DNA of 64,000 nt from Xanthostigma xanthostigma (GCA_963575645.1 OY754466.1:16904001-16968000); one strand, 5' to 3'; shown: positions 10,700 through 21,689, counted from the first letter of the stretch. The notes: generated by a model from the sequence alone, not told the origin. Program-made: numbers and translations.

Positions 10700-11106
10700 A
10701 TACACCCATTAGTAAATACAACCATAAGTAAAAGTATTTGTCATTTAATCAAGAACCATTTTGGTTTTTGAGTAAGTAGAAAACGCTTTTTGTAAAATAT
10801 CTCGTTGCCGTTTGAATGTTCCATGAAAATTATCAATCATGTAGAGAAAATAATTCTCAACAATTGCACATACCGCTAAACTAGCGGTATGTGCTTTATT
10901 ATCGCTTTGTGCGTCAGAGCTGACTTTCGTTCATATAAGAAGTTATATCTAAGTTAATTTCACACGAAATCCATTCAAATTGAAGCTTTTTGAAAAGAGG
11001 AGATTCTAATCTATAAAATAGAACCATTTTTAAATCAATTTGAGTTCATAAATACTATTAAAATTGTAATTGAAAATCACAAACAGCAGTTGTCGGTTGG
11101 TCTGTA

Positions 11107-11148
11107 CGTATGTACGTACGTACGTATGTACGTACGTATGTACGTACG
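11107..11148. repeat. (TACG)n microsatellite
   Basis: Alternating TACG and TATG units; a shorter version is at the equivalent place in the second copy (about 55617-55641). Confidence 0.9.
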
Positions 11149-11409
11149 TCACGACTCTACAGATCGCAATTTTGGTCGGATTGCCTTGGGTTATATTTTA
11201 TTCACTTTGTTTACTATCAGACCAGAACCCTATTTAAATTCACTCAAATGTGTTCAGTAGTTTAATTTTTATAAACAGTTTTATTTTTTATTATTTTTGA
11301 CAGCTAGGTAATAGTTTAAAACAATATAATAATTGCTGGTAAATATAGTGTAATCCATAAAACAAGTGCTAACACTTGTATACCGTGATAACACCACTAG
11401 ACGTATTAG

Positions 11410-11480
11410 GCAGCCGTGGCGCAATGGTTATGCCGTCGGATCCCCAAGGGCAAGGTCCTGGGTTCGAATCCTTACGATAT
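11410..11480 (+). other. tRNA-like polymerase III promoter segment
   Basis: A-box-like tggcgcaatgg followed about 45 bases later by a canonical B box ggttcgaatcc. It has a general tRNA outline but no convincing cloverleaf, and a T-rich tail follows. It is read as a SINE head, not a functional tRNA gene. The second copy has the same boxes but its A-box segment is cut by the insertion at 55915. Confidence 0.6.
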
Positions 11481-11744
11481 CATTGATTTTTTTCTTTTTT
11501 TTTTCTTTTTATTTTGTTTTATTTTATTCCACTTGATATTAATTATATATTATATTATGTATAGTTCTTAATTTTTTTTATTTTTGCAAACTTAAAAAAA
11601 AATATTTTTTCAATTTTTAATTATTTATTTCTTTAAATTTTTAAATCTTGTTAAATTTATTAAAAATATTTTTTAATTGTTATTTTTTTATCATACAGTG
11701 GAAAATTGCGGGATGTGCACTTTTGGTTTTGCCAACTATTTTCG

Positions 11745-12155
11745 TCTATAACTTGTTTTCGTTCGATAAATAGTTTCTGAGTCACGGCTACGTAAAAAAT
11801 GCAATTTTAGGGAAATCGTTCGCATTTCTAGGAAAAATGTAATATTTTTGACCAGTAGCGACTTTTCGACGTCACCGTGGATGTGATGAGTCATTCAATT
11901 TTCTGTGTGACCCACATATTTACAGAAAGAATTTGTCATTTTGAAATGCAGTATAAATCTACGCATTATTATAGATAAAATAGAGCCATCGACAGTTTTG
12001 TCTTTAGCCCACTGATAATATGTATACATCACGCTTTCAATACACAAACACACATGCAAGCTTACAGTCTGTCGCATAAGTGATCGATACACTCGAATTT
12101 AACAGCATTGGGAATCGATAACGTGCGTTTTTGTGCTCCTTAAGTTTAGTTTATA
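11745..12155. other. Nothing recognised
   Basis: No TIR pair, RNA boxes or coding frame were found. Confidence 0.4.
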
Positions 12156-12159
12156 CAAT

Positions 12160-12880
12160 AGCTATTGGCCGGGTGCAGACTATAGAGTGGGGACAACTGA
12201 ATCGATCGCAGCGTGAGCTGTGGACTAAATAAGCAATAAAGCATGCGACGGTTTTAAAGTATGATTTCGTGTGACCGTCTGATGTTTTTTCGTCGCGCAC
12301 CCTGATGCTATATCGTTTAGGGCAAATATCACGTAGGTAATATTTTTTCCACAAGAAACTGTGAAAATACTAGTTTTAATAAAGAAAAAGAATTAAGCAA
12401 ATTAGTTGTTTTTAAATAAATCAAACGCAAAAAGCACAGATTTACGTATATTTATATTAAAAATACGCATTTTGAAAAATCTCACGTGAGATTAGAGAGG
12501 GGGGTCGAGCAAAATCTCACGGCATCTCAAGTGGCAGTAGGGTCGAAAAATTACCAAATTTGCGTCACGTCATTTGTGAACGTCCCCTTATTAACAAGTT
12601 TCGCGTTTTAGAACAACGATAACACGGCAGTTCAATCCTGTTCTATCGCCTGCTAGCGTCGCTAGTAGACTTCGTGGAAATAAAAGTCGAATAATATATA
12701 TTTTTTTCATTTTTCCAAATAATAATATAATTGGGTATACAAATTTTGATAATTAAATTAATTTACCTAATTATTGTGGCAATTATATGAAAAATGCGAT
12801 GTTGTAAGAGCATGAAAAATTGTGGACGCTAGGCAGTGCTGCCGTCACGCACTCAGCGAATACCATTTAGCATCGATTTA
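12160..12880 (+). repeat. Dispersed repeat, copy 1
   Basis: Shares several blocks in the same order with 22433-23636: gccgggtgcaga...tatagag, acaactgaatcgatcgc, agtatgatttcgtgtgaccg, gctagcgtcgctagtag, tttttccaaataataat, and gctgccgtcacgcactcag. The other copy is split by a Helitron. A reversed piece of its end (gtgcgtgacggcagcac) is at about 31144-31160. No coding frame was seen and the family is unidentified. Confidence 0.65.
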
Positions 12881-13990
12881 ATAACTCAGAGATCAGAGAT
12901 CCCTGACTTTACATTTTTCGCTCACTGCATATCCCCGTTTTGTCTTAGCATAATAATAAGTAGCGTGCGTTACTTTCGAAGAAATTGGATTTTAAACAGT
13001 GAATGGACTTTTTAAATCGGTTCGGTAGTTCTTAAGATTATTCGCGACTGAAACGAAGTATGAAAGTCGATCGACCGGTTATAATTTGATGTGATAACTG
13101 AGGTTAATTCTTATAGAAAAAATCATCCTGAATCGGTACCGACCATTCGATGCATATCTTGTGATTTAGAAGTTATGGGTGCTTTTAAGTTTTCCTAAAA
13201 AAATATATACTAACGATCATATCTCGTAAACTATAGAAAAAGTACAACAGTACGATTGATCGTAATCGATGCAGTTTGATTTTTTCTATAATTTCAAGCA
13301 ATATTAAAGGGGCCAGAAAGCGCTTAGTATGAAGAGAAGTTGCAGATTTGCAAAACGCTTGAAAATATGAAAAGATTTGCGATATTTGGAAAATTATAAA
13401 AATATGTTAGATATTCTTAATATTAACGCGTCTAATAGAAAATTGTACGCTGAATCGATTAAGCCAAAGCGCAAATCCGTATCTCGTTTAGTTTGAAAGT
13501 TATGACGGTTTGTTATATATATAAAAGCATTTAAATAGTTTAAAATGAGGCTGGGCAAAAGACGGGTTAACCGGTTAAAATTTGATGTAAAAACCGCGTG
13601 TATAAATATATTTTTCACAGTCAGTAACCGACAAAAAATCAAAAAGACCATGCACACTACTCGCGAGAAAAATACACATTTTCCTGTTAATATATTCATA
13701 AAACAGTTATTATTTGACCTTATTTAAATAAAACTTGCCAAAAAAGATACTGCATCATATAAAGATGACCTCCTTGATTCAGTGAGGTGATTGGCACACC
13801 TGAAGTTTTTGTCGTTATAATTTATTCATTAGATTTAATGACATCACTTAATATTTAATAAATTACGCCAATAAATCTTACTTTGCCAATGTGAACAAAA
13901 GGAAAAACCTCGTATGTTGAATTATTGCAGTAAAATAATATCAAATTCTTGAAATGAAACTTCTTAACGCACAATAGTTGGAAATAAAAT
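12881..13990. other. Nothing firmly recognised
   Basis: Contains general-looking phrases such as catatctcgtaaactataga and short overlapping frames on both strands at 13394-13727, with no domain. Possibly an old degraded repeat. Confidence 0.4.
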
Positions 13991-13993
13991 AAC

Positions 13994-14345
13994 TAGGGAT
14001 GTAACGGATAGCCCTTTTTAGGATCCGACCAAACCGGGTACCCGGTCAATTAAAACCCGGCAAAGCCGGGTAGCCGGCCGGGTACCCGATCTTGTGGAAT
14101 ATTACAGAAAGCTATTGGCAACATTTCACCGGTCGGCCGCTCGTGCTATTCGTTCCGGGGAACAAAGTTTATTGTTGTAACCTTTTAAAATCTGTTTTTT
14201 TATGTATTTTTTATCATCACAAAAATACACTGTTTCAGTTCTTTTATGTTTAACTTTACCAAAAACAGAAAACATAATAAAAACCCGGGTACCCGGCTGG
14301 GTACCTGGTTTTGGCCGGGTAGACCGGGTACCCGTTACATCCCTA
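13994..14345. mobile_element. hAT MITE with ACCCGG-rich ends, 352 bp
   Basis: The ends TAGGGATGTAACGG and CCGTTACATCCCTA form the TIR (allowing one base). The flanking 8-mers AAAATAAC and AAAATAAA agree at 7 of 8 positions. The subterminal regions are packed with ACCCGG / CCGGGT motifs on both sides (14025-14090 and 14284-14333), typical clustered binding sites. There is no coding content. Confidence 0.85.
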
Positions 14346-14574
14346 AAAATAAAAAGAATTTAATTATTTACAATTATATAATAAGCAAAATGATATTAAA
14401 TTTTAAGCAGTTAACTATATAACAGTTTATTAAAGAATGTCCATATAATAATAAAACAGAAATGCTGTTCCGATGAGAATACAATATTATAATAACTAAC
14501 TAACCGGTCCGGCTTAGTTCGGATGCAAATCGCACTAAAAACTTAAAAATAATTTAATTAATTGTAAAAAGCAT

Positions 14575-14918
14575 TTTTAAAAACAGGCTTTTATTTAAAT
14601 GCTCTTAAAAAAAAGAAAATAAACTTTAAACCAAAACAAACCCACCCATTCATTATATTATACAATTTATATTCTATAAAAGCTTGTCGCGAGATTTTCC
14701 TGTGTAAATAAACCAGAATACAATATGTACTCGATCTTGACATAAATAATTCTTAAAAAGTGTATGTATATTTCATAAAATATATTTACACAAGAAAATC
14801 TCGCGACAAGCTTTTATATCATATACATTGTATAATGTAATAAATGGTTGGGTTTTATTTAATTTAAAGTTTATTTTCCTCTTTTTAGAGCGTTTAAATA
14901 AAGGCTTGTTTTTAAATA
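14575..14918. mobile_element. Foldback MITE
   Basis: The left arm (aaaacaggcttttatttaaa ... aaagcttgtcgcgagatttt) pairs with the right arm (gaaaatctcgcgacaagctt ... taaataaaggcttgttttta). The loop is about 14700-14790. No TSD was assigned. Confidence 0.7.
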
Positions 14919-14929
14919 ATGTTTATTTG

Positions 14930-15980
14930 CTAGTAATTTTTTTAACTATTGCTGAAAATAGACTGTACTTAGGAATTCCGCACGATCATTAAATAGATAG
15001 TAAACCGTTTTACGAAATGCATTAACTCACAATTTGTAAAATATTTTTATGATTGAAAATTCCTGCAAGGCTATAATTTCGAAAATGCCTTTTTGTCCTC
15101 AGGGAAATGTTTTTACGCAAAATAAAATAACAGGTGTACTATTTGAAAATGCGACATGAGCACTTTTACCTGCTGGCCGTAGATACGGCTATATATAGGA
15201 AGTAAAGTGTCAGTAATTAGTGACCATTTATATCTACTAATCTAAGACGCGCACTAGTTATAAATTTTTAAATATTTGTCGATTTTTAAAACTCTTTTTT
15301 ATGGCAGATTATGTGAAGAAAATGTGACCGTTACAAATTGACTTTACTCGTTATATCAGGCATGGGCAACTTACCAACCGTCGAGCGTTTTTCATCCAAC
15401 CCGAGATCTTTGTCGAATTCTATTTTGAAAAATGTTTTGTTTACATTTTCTCTCCTAACAAATTAGACATTTCATTGATAGAACCAGCGGTTTCGAACGC
15501 GATAATGTTGTTTTTACAAGACATTTTTTATTTCACATCGTGATTTTCTTCACTCTATATGGTTAATATCAGATGCGTAGATGGGTAACAAAATATGTAC
15601 CTACCGATTATCTAGCTCAGACTATATTACTAAATTCTATACACTAAAAAAATCTTAAAGTAACAAAAATTGTAGAGTTGAATAAACAAAAAAAATAATT
15701 TAAAAAAAATATATATTATATATATATAGTAGACTCATATTTTTTGAACACCATCTATTTTCAAGTTTTCAAGTTTTTATCCTTGCTTCTAACTCAAAGT
15801 GTCTCCTCCTACCCTGCTCAGTCAATAGAAAAAACTTTAAACCTCGGATAAACAAAGATTTTTTTCGAATTGATCTATGTTTGCCACGGAGTGAAGATGA
15901 ATAAGAAGTTAAGAATACAGGAGTTGATTAGTTCCGACAGGTTGAAAATTCACCAGTTGTACCTACTCTATGTATAAAAT
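14930..15980. other. Nothing recognised
   Basis: AT-rich with a short TA run around 15708-15728. No gene or element boundary was found. Confidence 0.4.
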
Positions 15981-15986
15981 ATATAT

Positions 15987-16145
15987 GTTACGGTAAATGT
16001 AAACTCTTGGGAAATGTACACATTTCCCGGCACATTTTGCGGTAAATGTGTACATTTACCGCAATATCTACATTTAATGTACACATTATCCGGCACATTT
16101 TACGGTAAAAGTGTACATTTCCCAAGAGTTTACATTTACCGTAAC
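15987..16145. mobile_element. GTTACGG palindromic element A, 159 bp
   Basis: Termini GTTACGGTAAATG and CATTTACCGTAAC, with a 35-base TIR containing aaactcttgggaaatgtaca. The flanks are ATAT on both sides (15983-15986 and 16146-16149), a possible 4-bp TSD. The interior is built from reiterated self-complementary units, including near-palindrome gcggtaaatgtgtacattta (16039-16058) continuing to 16062. It has the same length and nearly the same sequence as element B at 24240-24398. See also C at 43089-43225 and D at 21470. Confidence 0.8.
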
Positions 16146-16328
16146 ATATGTACATCCATTTTTTTAAGTCAGTTCAAAAGAACGACTTTTTCGTGCATTC
16201 TGCCAGTATTGTGTTTACTGTTTCGATTTAACAAATGAATACTGACAGATTGTAAAAGCTGATATATTTTGATATCACGTGTTAATAAATTATTATTACA
16301 TTCAAGACTTTTGAATTTTAAGTTTTAT

Positions 16329-16612
16329 TAATCTTTTTTTACGGGAATGTGGATAAAATTACACAAGTTAAACTATTGTGCAATTGCTACGTTTCGTATA
16401 TTTTATTTTTATACTTCCTCAGGCAACTGGAATAATTACAATGACAAAATTAGTACATATCACTATATTTATGTATACAGTGCTAGTGGCTAAGCGCCGA
16501 TGCACATTTTGTTTTGTTAATAAAAAAAAAAAATTAGTACAACCAAAATATTACAAAAGTTCATAATGAACATTTTTTCCAATTTTATCCACATTTCCGT
16601 AATAAAAGATTG
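16329..16612. mobile_element. Palindrome-ended MITE, 284 bp
   Basis: acgggaatgtggataaaatt near the left end is matched by aattttatccacatttccgt near the right end, extending outward to aatctttt / aaaagatt. The interior is not repetitive. No clear TSD was seen. Confidence 0.65.
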
Positions 16613-16980
16613 ATGTTAATTATTGGACGCGAACACAACATGGAGTTTAAATTTTATTTTACTGCACATTCCCTTTCGCCACGATTTTTGAAAAAGTAAT
16701 GTGGAACTCGTGAGACTAAAAATGTTGACCGTGCCTGCGCGATAGTTGTACAATTTCAGTTATGCGGTCGACTTTTGGCAGTTAAACGATAATAAATTTT
16801 AAACGAAATTGGATTACGTCTTACAGAGATCGTCTTCATCAATTTAAATGCAAAACAAAATTACATTTCAATGTTCACCGACTGAAACCGTTTTTTCAAC
16901 GCTTTTAATTGATTTATGACGTATGTGTACTGTTATAATTTTTCTTTAATTGGACACCATATTTGCTACGCATTTTTTTT
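16613..16980. other. Nothing recognised
   Basis: Single-copy-looking AT-rich sequence with no boxes or frames. Confidence 0.4.
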
Positions 16981-16987
16981 GTGAAAG

Positions 16988-17269
16988 GCAACGGCAGAAG
17001 ATGAAGTTGATATGGATAAACGTAGGTAAAAACGCAAAAAATGTTTTGAGCAACTGTCAGAGTTACATGGATCTAGGTACCAATGTATGTCGAGTTCGGT
17101 CGAATGTTCCGTTCAAAAACCTGCCGAAGAGGACGTTGGGCCGATGTTTGACCGAACTTCTTCAAAATTCAAGTTAAGACGCATTTTTCCGTTAGAGGTG
17201 AAAATAGGGCTAATTTTTATAATTCTCAATATTTTCGTGTCTAAATATATAGCTTTGTATATAAAATAG
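16988..17269 (+). pseudogene. Coding-like fragment, unidentified
   Basis: The frame starting ATAEDEVDMDKRR is interrupted by one stop (TAA) and continues KRKKCFEQLSELHGSRYQCM, then SSSVECSVQKPAEEDVGPMF, ending after a hydrophobic tail at 17269. Acidic and basic clusters and plausible composition suggest decayed coding DNA, but no domain is recognised. The last part overlaps the hairpin at 17193-17302, so the tail is probably not original. It may instead be a chance open frame. Confidence 0.3.
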
Positions 17270-17302
17270 AAATAAACATTTTTAGCCCTATTTTCACCTC
17301 TA
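17193..17302. repeat. Short inverted repeat, 110 bp
   Basis: tagaggtgaaaatagggcta at the left end is the reverse complement of tagccctattttcacctcta at the right end. It could be a small hAT-like MITE (TAG...CTA), but the flanking 8-mers do not match. Confidence 0.6.
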
Positions 17303-17660
17303 AATTAAAATTAAAAATATTGGTGGTAGAGTTCCGGGAGATGTAACTTTTTTGTTGGAAATTTTTTGCTCTTTCAGAATCTTTTTCGTGATTTCAGATA
17401 TCTGCAATAGTTTTTAAGATATTCGCAAAAAAACAAACCCCTCTTTTCTTTTTACTAAACTGTTTATAACTTTTGCAATTTTTTCGTCCCCCACTTCAAT
17501 TTTTTCAAAAAGTTTCTAGATGTCATTTCGAACCGAATGACACAATGATCATAATTTTCGGTAAAGGAGGACTGCTCCTGTTTGTATGAAAACTGTAAAT
17601 ATACGATCACAGTCTAAGGCCAATGTTAAATCAATTTTTTTTAACAATCCTTTCTGCAGC
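17303..17660. other. Nothing recognised
   Basis: AT-rich, with no boundary or coding signal seen. Confidence 0.4.
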
Positions 17661-17778
17661 ACAGCATTAAAGTATAGTTGCTTGCTCGCACTGGCCCTTA
17701 TCTAGTATTTCTTCAAAACGGTGACCAATCAGTAAGCAAACATGCCGAACGATTGAAAGTAGAGCTTGCAGGCAGGCA

Positions 17779-18064
17779 TCTGCGTAGGGAGTTGATGAGT
17801 TGAGAGATGACCGTCGTGCAGCGGTGTTGGCGGAGGTGAAGAGGTTACAAGTACCGATGCACGCAATACGTATACGGCAAGAGCTACCTTGCGCCGTGTG
17901 TCGTGAAGCCTTGCCGCCGGCTAGAATTGGACGTTTGTTTATACATGCAGGCGATGTTGGGGCCGCCCGTCGGTCACTGGACGCCGGTGTACCGTTGCGC
18001 CTACGAGCAAAAAAACGTGCAAGTGTATAATATGGTGCTTCAAGAGGTGTTGGATGCATGGTAG
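17779..18064 (+). pseudogene. GC-rich coding-like island, unidentified
   Basis: The composition changes sharply to GC-rich inside AT-rich surroundings. One plus-strand frame gives a stop-free basic stretch with VKRLQVPMHAIRIRQELPC and a CAVC pair. A second frame, offset by one near 17970, reads to TAG at 18062-18064 with WTPVYRCAYEQKNVQVYNM. The two together would fit one decayed protein end with a frameshift, but no family is recognised. The opposite strand is also open (17667-18059), as expected when GC-rich DNA lacks stops. Horizontal origin, including an old viral insertion, is possible but unproven. I do not assign a function. Confidence 0.35.
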
Positions 18065-18440
18065 ATGAGATAAGAATGTCAGGAGATAAAATTATTTGAA
18101 AATTGTCTCATGGGCGAGACTGACTATTTTTGATCAATAGTGAGAAACCCGCTGTCCTTGGAAGGTTTATTTTGCTATCCCTTCAGTAACAGCTCGAAAG
18201 TGATCAAGATGTTCGAGTAAAGCTGTTTTATATTAGATTGCGGAAAGCATTGACGAAGGATTTGATTTGATAAGAACCTTAGATTATGATGATATAAATT
18301 GCAGGACCAATCAATGTGGAACTCCCTGTCATGTAAAATATTAGGTTGTATATGTAATTATTGATCTACACAGCCAAATATAGCTTTCAAAGCTAAATGT
18401 TGATAAAAAAAATGGTTTCAATTGATCCATTACTTTTAGC
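18065..18440. other. Spacer between coding-like islands
   Basis: No open frame of note, no TIR and no match elsewhere in the window. Confidence 0.4.
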
Positions 18441-18599
18441 AGGATCGATGTCTCGTCGCAATCTGAAGTCATGCTTTCTGACAATGGTTTCTCCGACCCA
18501 ACATTAGTGTTATTAGTTCAAGTGAATTGCTTCGATGACCAAAAGAAGCGCAACAAATCACGCGGTCCGCTGCTTTGCTTGAGCTTTTCTTTCACATAA
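18441..18599 (+). other. Short open segment, unidentified
   Basis: The frame RIDVSSQSEVMLSDNGFSDP continues to TAA at 18597-18599. It has mixed composition unlike translated AT-rich filler. It could be an old exon or chance. Neighbouring islands at 17779 and 18977 are on the same strand. Confidence 0.25.
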
Positions 18600-18976
18600 A
18601 TATCGAGGCAGTTTATTACTGTAATTTCAACAATAAGAACGCTCGATGTTCCTGACAAAAACACAACAAATAAGGAAATTGTTTCTGAGCGCCCAAAATG
18701 TCATCAAACATCGTTTTTCTTCGACGCATCTAATTGACTGTTCTGTCCCTTTTAATTGCAGAAAGACTGGAGAACTGGATCGCAATATAAAAGAATGATT
18801 CTTTCAAACTTCTGTCTTTAATTATAATACGGCATTTTGATGACCTTAAAGGCACAGTAGTAATGATTTATCAGTTTTTTTCGAACTGATATCATGATAT
18901 ATGAACATGGCGTATCAGTACCTTTGAAGTGACCATGCTTCTAAATTATGATTTGGATGATGATATCTGCTCCTGA

Positions 18977-19438
18977 AGGTCTTCACAAACGTACAACGGA
19001 GAGACTATACCGGGGAACGGATACAATCAGATCTCCTCCGGTCAGTCGCCTCCCGCCTTATTATTAGATCGTCGGCAGCAGCCACCCGCGATTCTGTCAA
19101 CTCATCGCAAACTGTTAATTAAAGGCTTGGCGCAGATCAACGACCATTTAATCATCGATCAGTTATCTGTATTGGACGAACTGCTCGCTTCACATTTGCA
19201 GACGGACCGGAATTTAGACAATTCGTTCGGAACACACGATTTCGATTGCTGGTTCAATTTTTATAATATCCCTATGACCGAGCGGTGTAGCGTAGTGGTG
19301 AGAGAACTAGACTCGCATTCGGGAGGTATCGAGTTCGAATCCCGGCGAAGGCCGATGTGGCTGGGAGTTTTTTTCTGCTGCCTCTCGTCGAGAAACGGTT
19401 ATTTCTGTACCGGCCATCTTTCCCTCAATAATCTATAA
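18977..19438 (+). other. Longest unexplained open frame, possible exon
   Basis: The frame opens after a TGA at 18974-18976 and stays open for 154 codons without an internal ATG start. It includes SSQTYNGETIPGNGYNQISS, a proline/glutamine segment, then a leucine-rich amphipathic stretch (LIIDQLSVLDELLASHLQTD) and aromatic FDCWFNFYNI. After about 19283 it runs into a tRNA-like repeat, so the true coding part, if any, ends before that. No domain, signal peptide or membrane segment is seen. Composition and length make it a fair candidate for an exon or a decayed gene. It is the best place in the window to look for a host or transferred gene. Confidence 0.35.
19283..19431 (+). repeat. tRNA-headed SINE-like repeat
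   Basis: A-box-like tagcgtagtgg near 19288 and a canonical B box gagttcgaatccc near 19330, spaced as in tRNAs. There is no proper cloverleaf, and a non-tRNA body with a T-run follows. A Helitron begins immediately downstream. Confidence 0.65.
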
Positions 19439-19754
19439 CTATTACTAATATATAAAGCTGAAGAGTTTGTTTGTTTGTTGGGTTGGTTGAACGCTCTAAT
19501 CTCAGGAACTATGAGTTCAAATTCAAAAAAAATATTTTTGTTGGATAACCAATAGGACCGGAGCATCAATGAAAAATGTTTCAAAATGTATCTCAAAATT
19601 TGTGCGTCCGACAAAAACTTTTGAACAATAACTCCGATCATCATGCAATTTGGACACAAAATTCATCTCGATAAACTAAGATTAATGTGCGTACATCTCC
19701 CCCCCGCCCCCATTCGTTCTTTTGCACTCGGGTGAAACCGGGCGGGACCGCTAG
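19432..19754 (+). mobile_element. Non-autonomous Helitron, 323 bp
   Basis: Starts TCTATAAC...ATATAAAGCTGAAGAG and ends with gggtgaaaccgggcgggacc then GCTAG, inserted between A (19431) and T (19755). The GC-rich end forms a short hairpin just before CTAG, as in Helitrons. Related copies are at 31250-31572 (minus, also 323 bases) and 39828-40534 (minus, interrupted). There is no Rep/helicase coding. Confidence 0.88.
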
Positions 19755-19759
19755 TTCCA

Positions 19760-20265
19760 GATAAATATCGAGATAGATCCTGATTCAAGGCCATGGCCGA
19801 CTACCCTTCAAACTCCTATGCTCAAAATTTGTCTACCTTATCCTAATGTCCTAAAATTCCTTGATCGCCCTTTGCTATTAATTAGTTGAAATTGAAAAAA
19901 ATGTAGACAATAACGGGAAGTGTGATAGATGGAAAATAGTAATGGTGCGAATGGCGTCTGTTATGACATAAAGTCGAGAAACGGACGTTAAACGCCTTAT
20001 TATTTAATCTCTATGGCCCAGTTCTGTGCCTGGAGACGTTTTTGACCGGGAAGGGGCTTGGGGTCTTCGGGCGATCCTAATGGAAGATCTAAAAAGGTTG
20101 AGAATCGCATAGCAGGATGGCCGAACAACAAAAAATGTTGATGATTAATGCTTTTTTGATTGTAAAATCCGGAAAAGACTTCGAATTCCGAGCATGATTT
20201 ATTTGTTGATACATCTCCATTCTCCATGCATAAAGTTCTATTATAACTAAGTACATGGTAGTTCA
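19760..20265. other. Unidentified segment with one minus-strand frame
   Basis: A 75-residue minus-strand frame from ATG (20227 down to 20000) has a proline-rich end (PLGSPEDPKPLPGQ). The composition is unusual for filler, but no family is recognised and no promoter or splice evidence was sought. Treat as a possible exon only. Confidence 0.25.
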
Positions 20266-21469
20266 GAGATGTTTATCAGTGATAGACGAACCGCTCGTCT
20301 AGTTCGTCACACGATATCTAGATATCGCTCTATTGCATCTGACGTATAACATAATATCTTATCTTATGTAACAATGTACTGTACTTTAACTATGCTCGTG
20401 TGTGCATGTTAATGCTAACAAAACAGTTACTTTTGATTTTTGACGTACGGCAACATTGAATAGTATGTAGTCACATTATGTCACGTTATGTTGGCATTGC
20501 TGCAAGCCAACTGTTTTTTTTCAATAGTGTTCGAAATTTTGTCGGTTGTATGGGTCAAATTTAGTGATTGAAATTTGACCCACTTGGCGTTAGCCATCGA
20601 ACTGAAATTTTGCATATATATTTTTGGTTCTGATGACAAGCTAATATAGTATATCTAATATCGTTCTAAATTCAATATGGCGGACGACCCAAAATGGCTG
20701 TTAACCGTTTTACAGTGGTTTTCTTTTTTGTATATATTGAAAAAATAATGTGTTTCTCTAATTGTATAAAAATATAATTAAAACTAGAGTGAGAAATAAA
20801 TTAATAAAAAAAAAGCTTTTTAAAACCAAAGATGAAATTTGACATAGTTATAAAGCTTATTAACCCGCACACAATTCTAATAGTTAAAGCCTAAAAATAT
20901 TTTATCGTAAATTTGGGAAGACGGAAGTCTAAAAAAAATCTTCCACTCTTTTACTTGAACTCTTTCAAATAAAAATGCCGCAAATGATCTCAGCTGTCAA
21001 CCGTCTGATTTCCAATTGAGGTGAAGAACGAGAACTGACTCAAGCAAATCCGATAGTTTTGAAATAGGCCAATAAATATCGGGGAGTTAACGTGTGTTAT
21101 TAATCGATAATTGATTGAAATGTCGACCCTTTAAATATCGCGAACCTATGACCGATAAACTATAGATCTATTTTATAATTGTACGGTTGGCACAAAACGT
21201 CACGATCTATTTAATCGTCGAATAACTTTTTGAAATAGTAGAACAATCGATCGTTAATTGCATAGCAATGCGGATTAAGTTTTTCAATAATTATCGGTTC
21301 TGACATATGATTCGAAATGGCATAACATTTTATGCAATAAATATTATGTTAATTGCGCGCGCTCGTCGGTCAGCAAAAGTTCATTTTTAAAGCTACCACA
21401 GTCCGACGCGGGGCAACAGGAAAGGATGCGGGATAAAATTATATGGCGGGATATCGCATGAGTGTATAT
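20266..21469. other. Nothing firmly recognised
   Basis: AT-rich. Contains a short inverted pair, gggtcaaatttagtgattga / tcaaatttcaatcact..., near 20549-20580 and generic repeat-like phrases (aatatggcggacgacccaaa). Confidence 0.4.
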
Positions 21470-21682
21470 GTTACGGTCTATACCCGAATTCGGTCAATGA
21501 CCGAAATAAACTAGTTTTGACCAACGAATATTGCCCAAACCCGAAATATTACATTTAAACGGGTATTGACTGTTGTAAAATGAGCAAAACTATAAGTTAT
21601 GCGCATTTTCAATTGATCAAAACGAGTTCTGTCCATTTTTGAACACAGACAGTACTAGTTCTGCTTGTTTCATTTAATCAAC
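21470..21682 (+). mobile_element. GTTACGG palindromic element D, right end missing
   Basis: Begins GTTACGGTCTATACCCGAAT after TATAT, like the left ends of elements A-C, but no CCGTAAC end is found to the right. The body consists of short self-complementary units: acccgaattcggt, cggtcaatgaccg, aaactagttt. From about 21515 it matches 41012-41155 (gaccaacgaatattgcccaa, tttaaacgggtattga). Confidence 0.6.
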
Positions 21683-21689
21683 GTCCGAA

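Larger units (their letters stand above)
10859..11741 (+). repeat. Dispersed repeat with tRNA-like segment, copy 1
   Basis: The intact copy of a repeat of about 880 bases whose second copy is split between 55372-55914 and 58919-59248. It begins with a perfect hairpin, gcacataccgct / agcggtatgtgc, carries a (TACG)n microsatellite near 11107-11148, a tRNA-like segment at 11410-11480, and a long T-rich tail. The two copies are very similar, so the family was recently active. Its class is uncertain. The tRNA-like part suggests a SINE portion fused to, or inserted in, a longer element. Confidence 0.75.

Noticed and set aside
11410..11480. Functional tRNA gene
   Set aside because: A and B boxes are present but the stems do not pair, and the segment is part of a dispersed repeat.
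17667..18059. A 130-residue minus-strand frame in the GC-rich island
   Set aside because: The plus strand reading gives more protein-like composition and a plausible ending; the minus frame is probably its shadow, though neither is proven.
19283..19360. Functional tRNA gene
   Set aside because: No cloverleaf; the body that follows is SINE-like.
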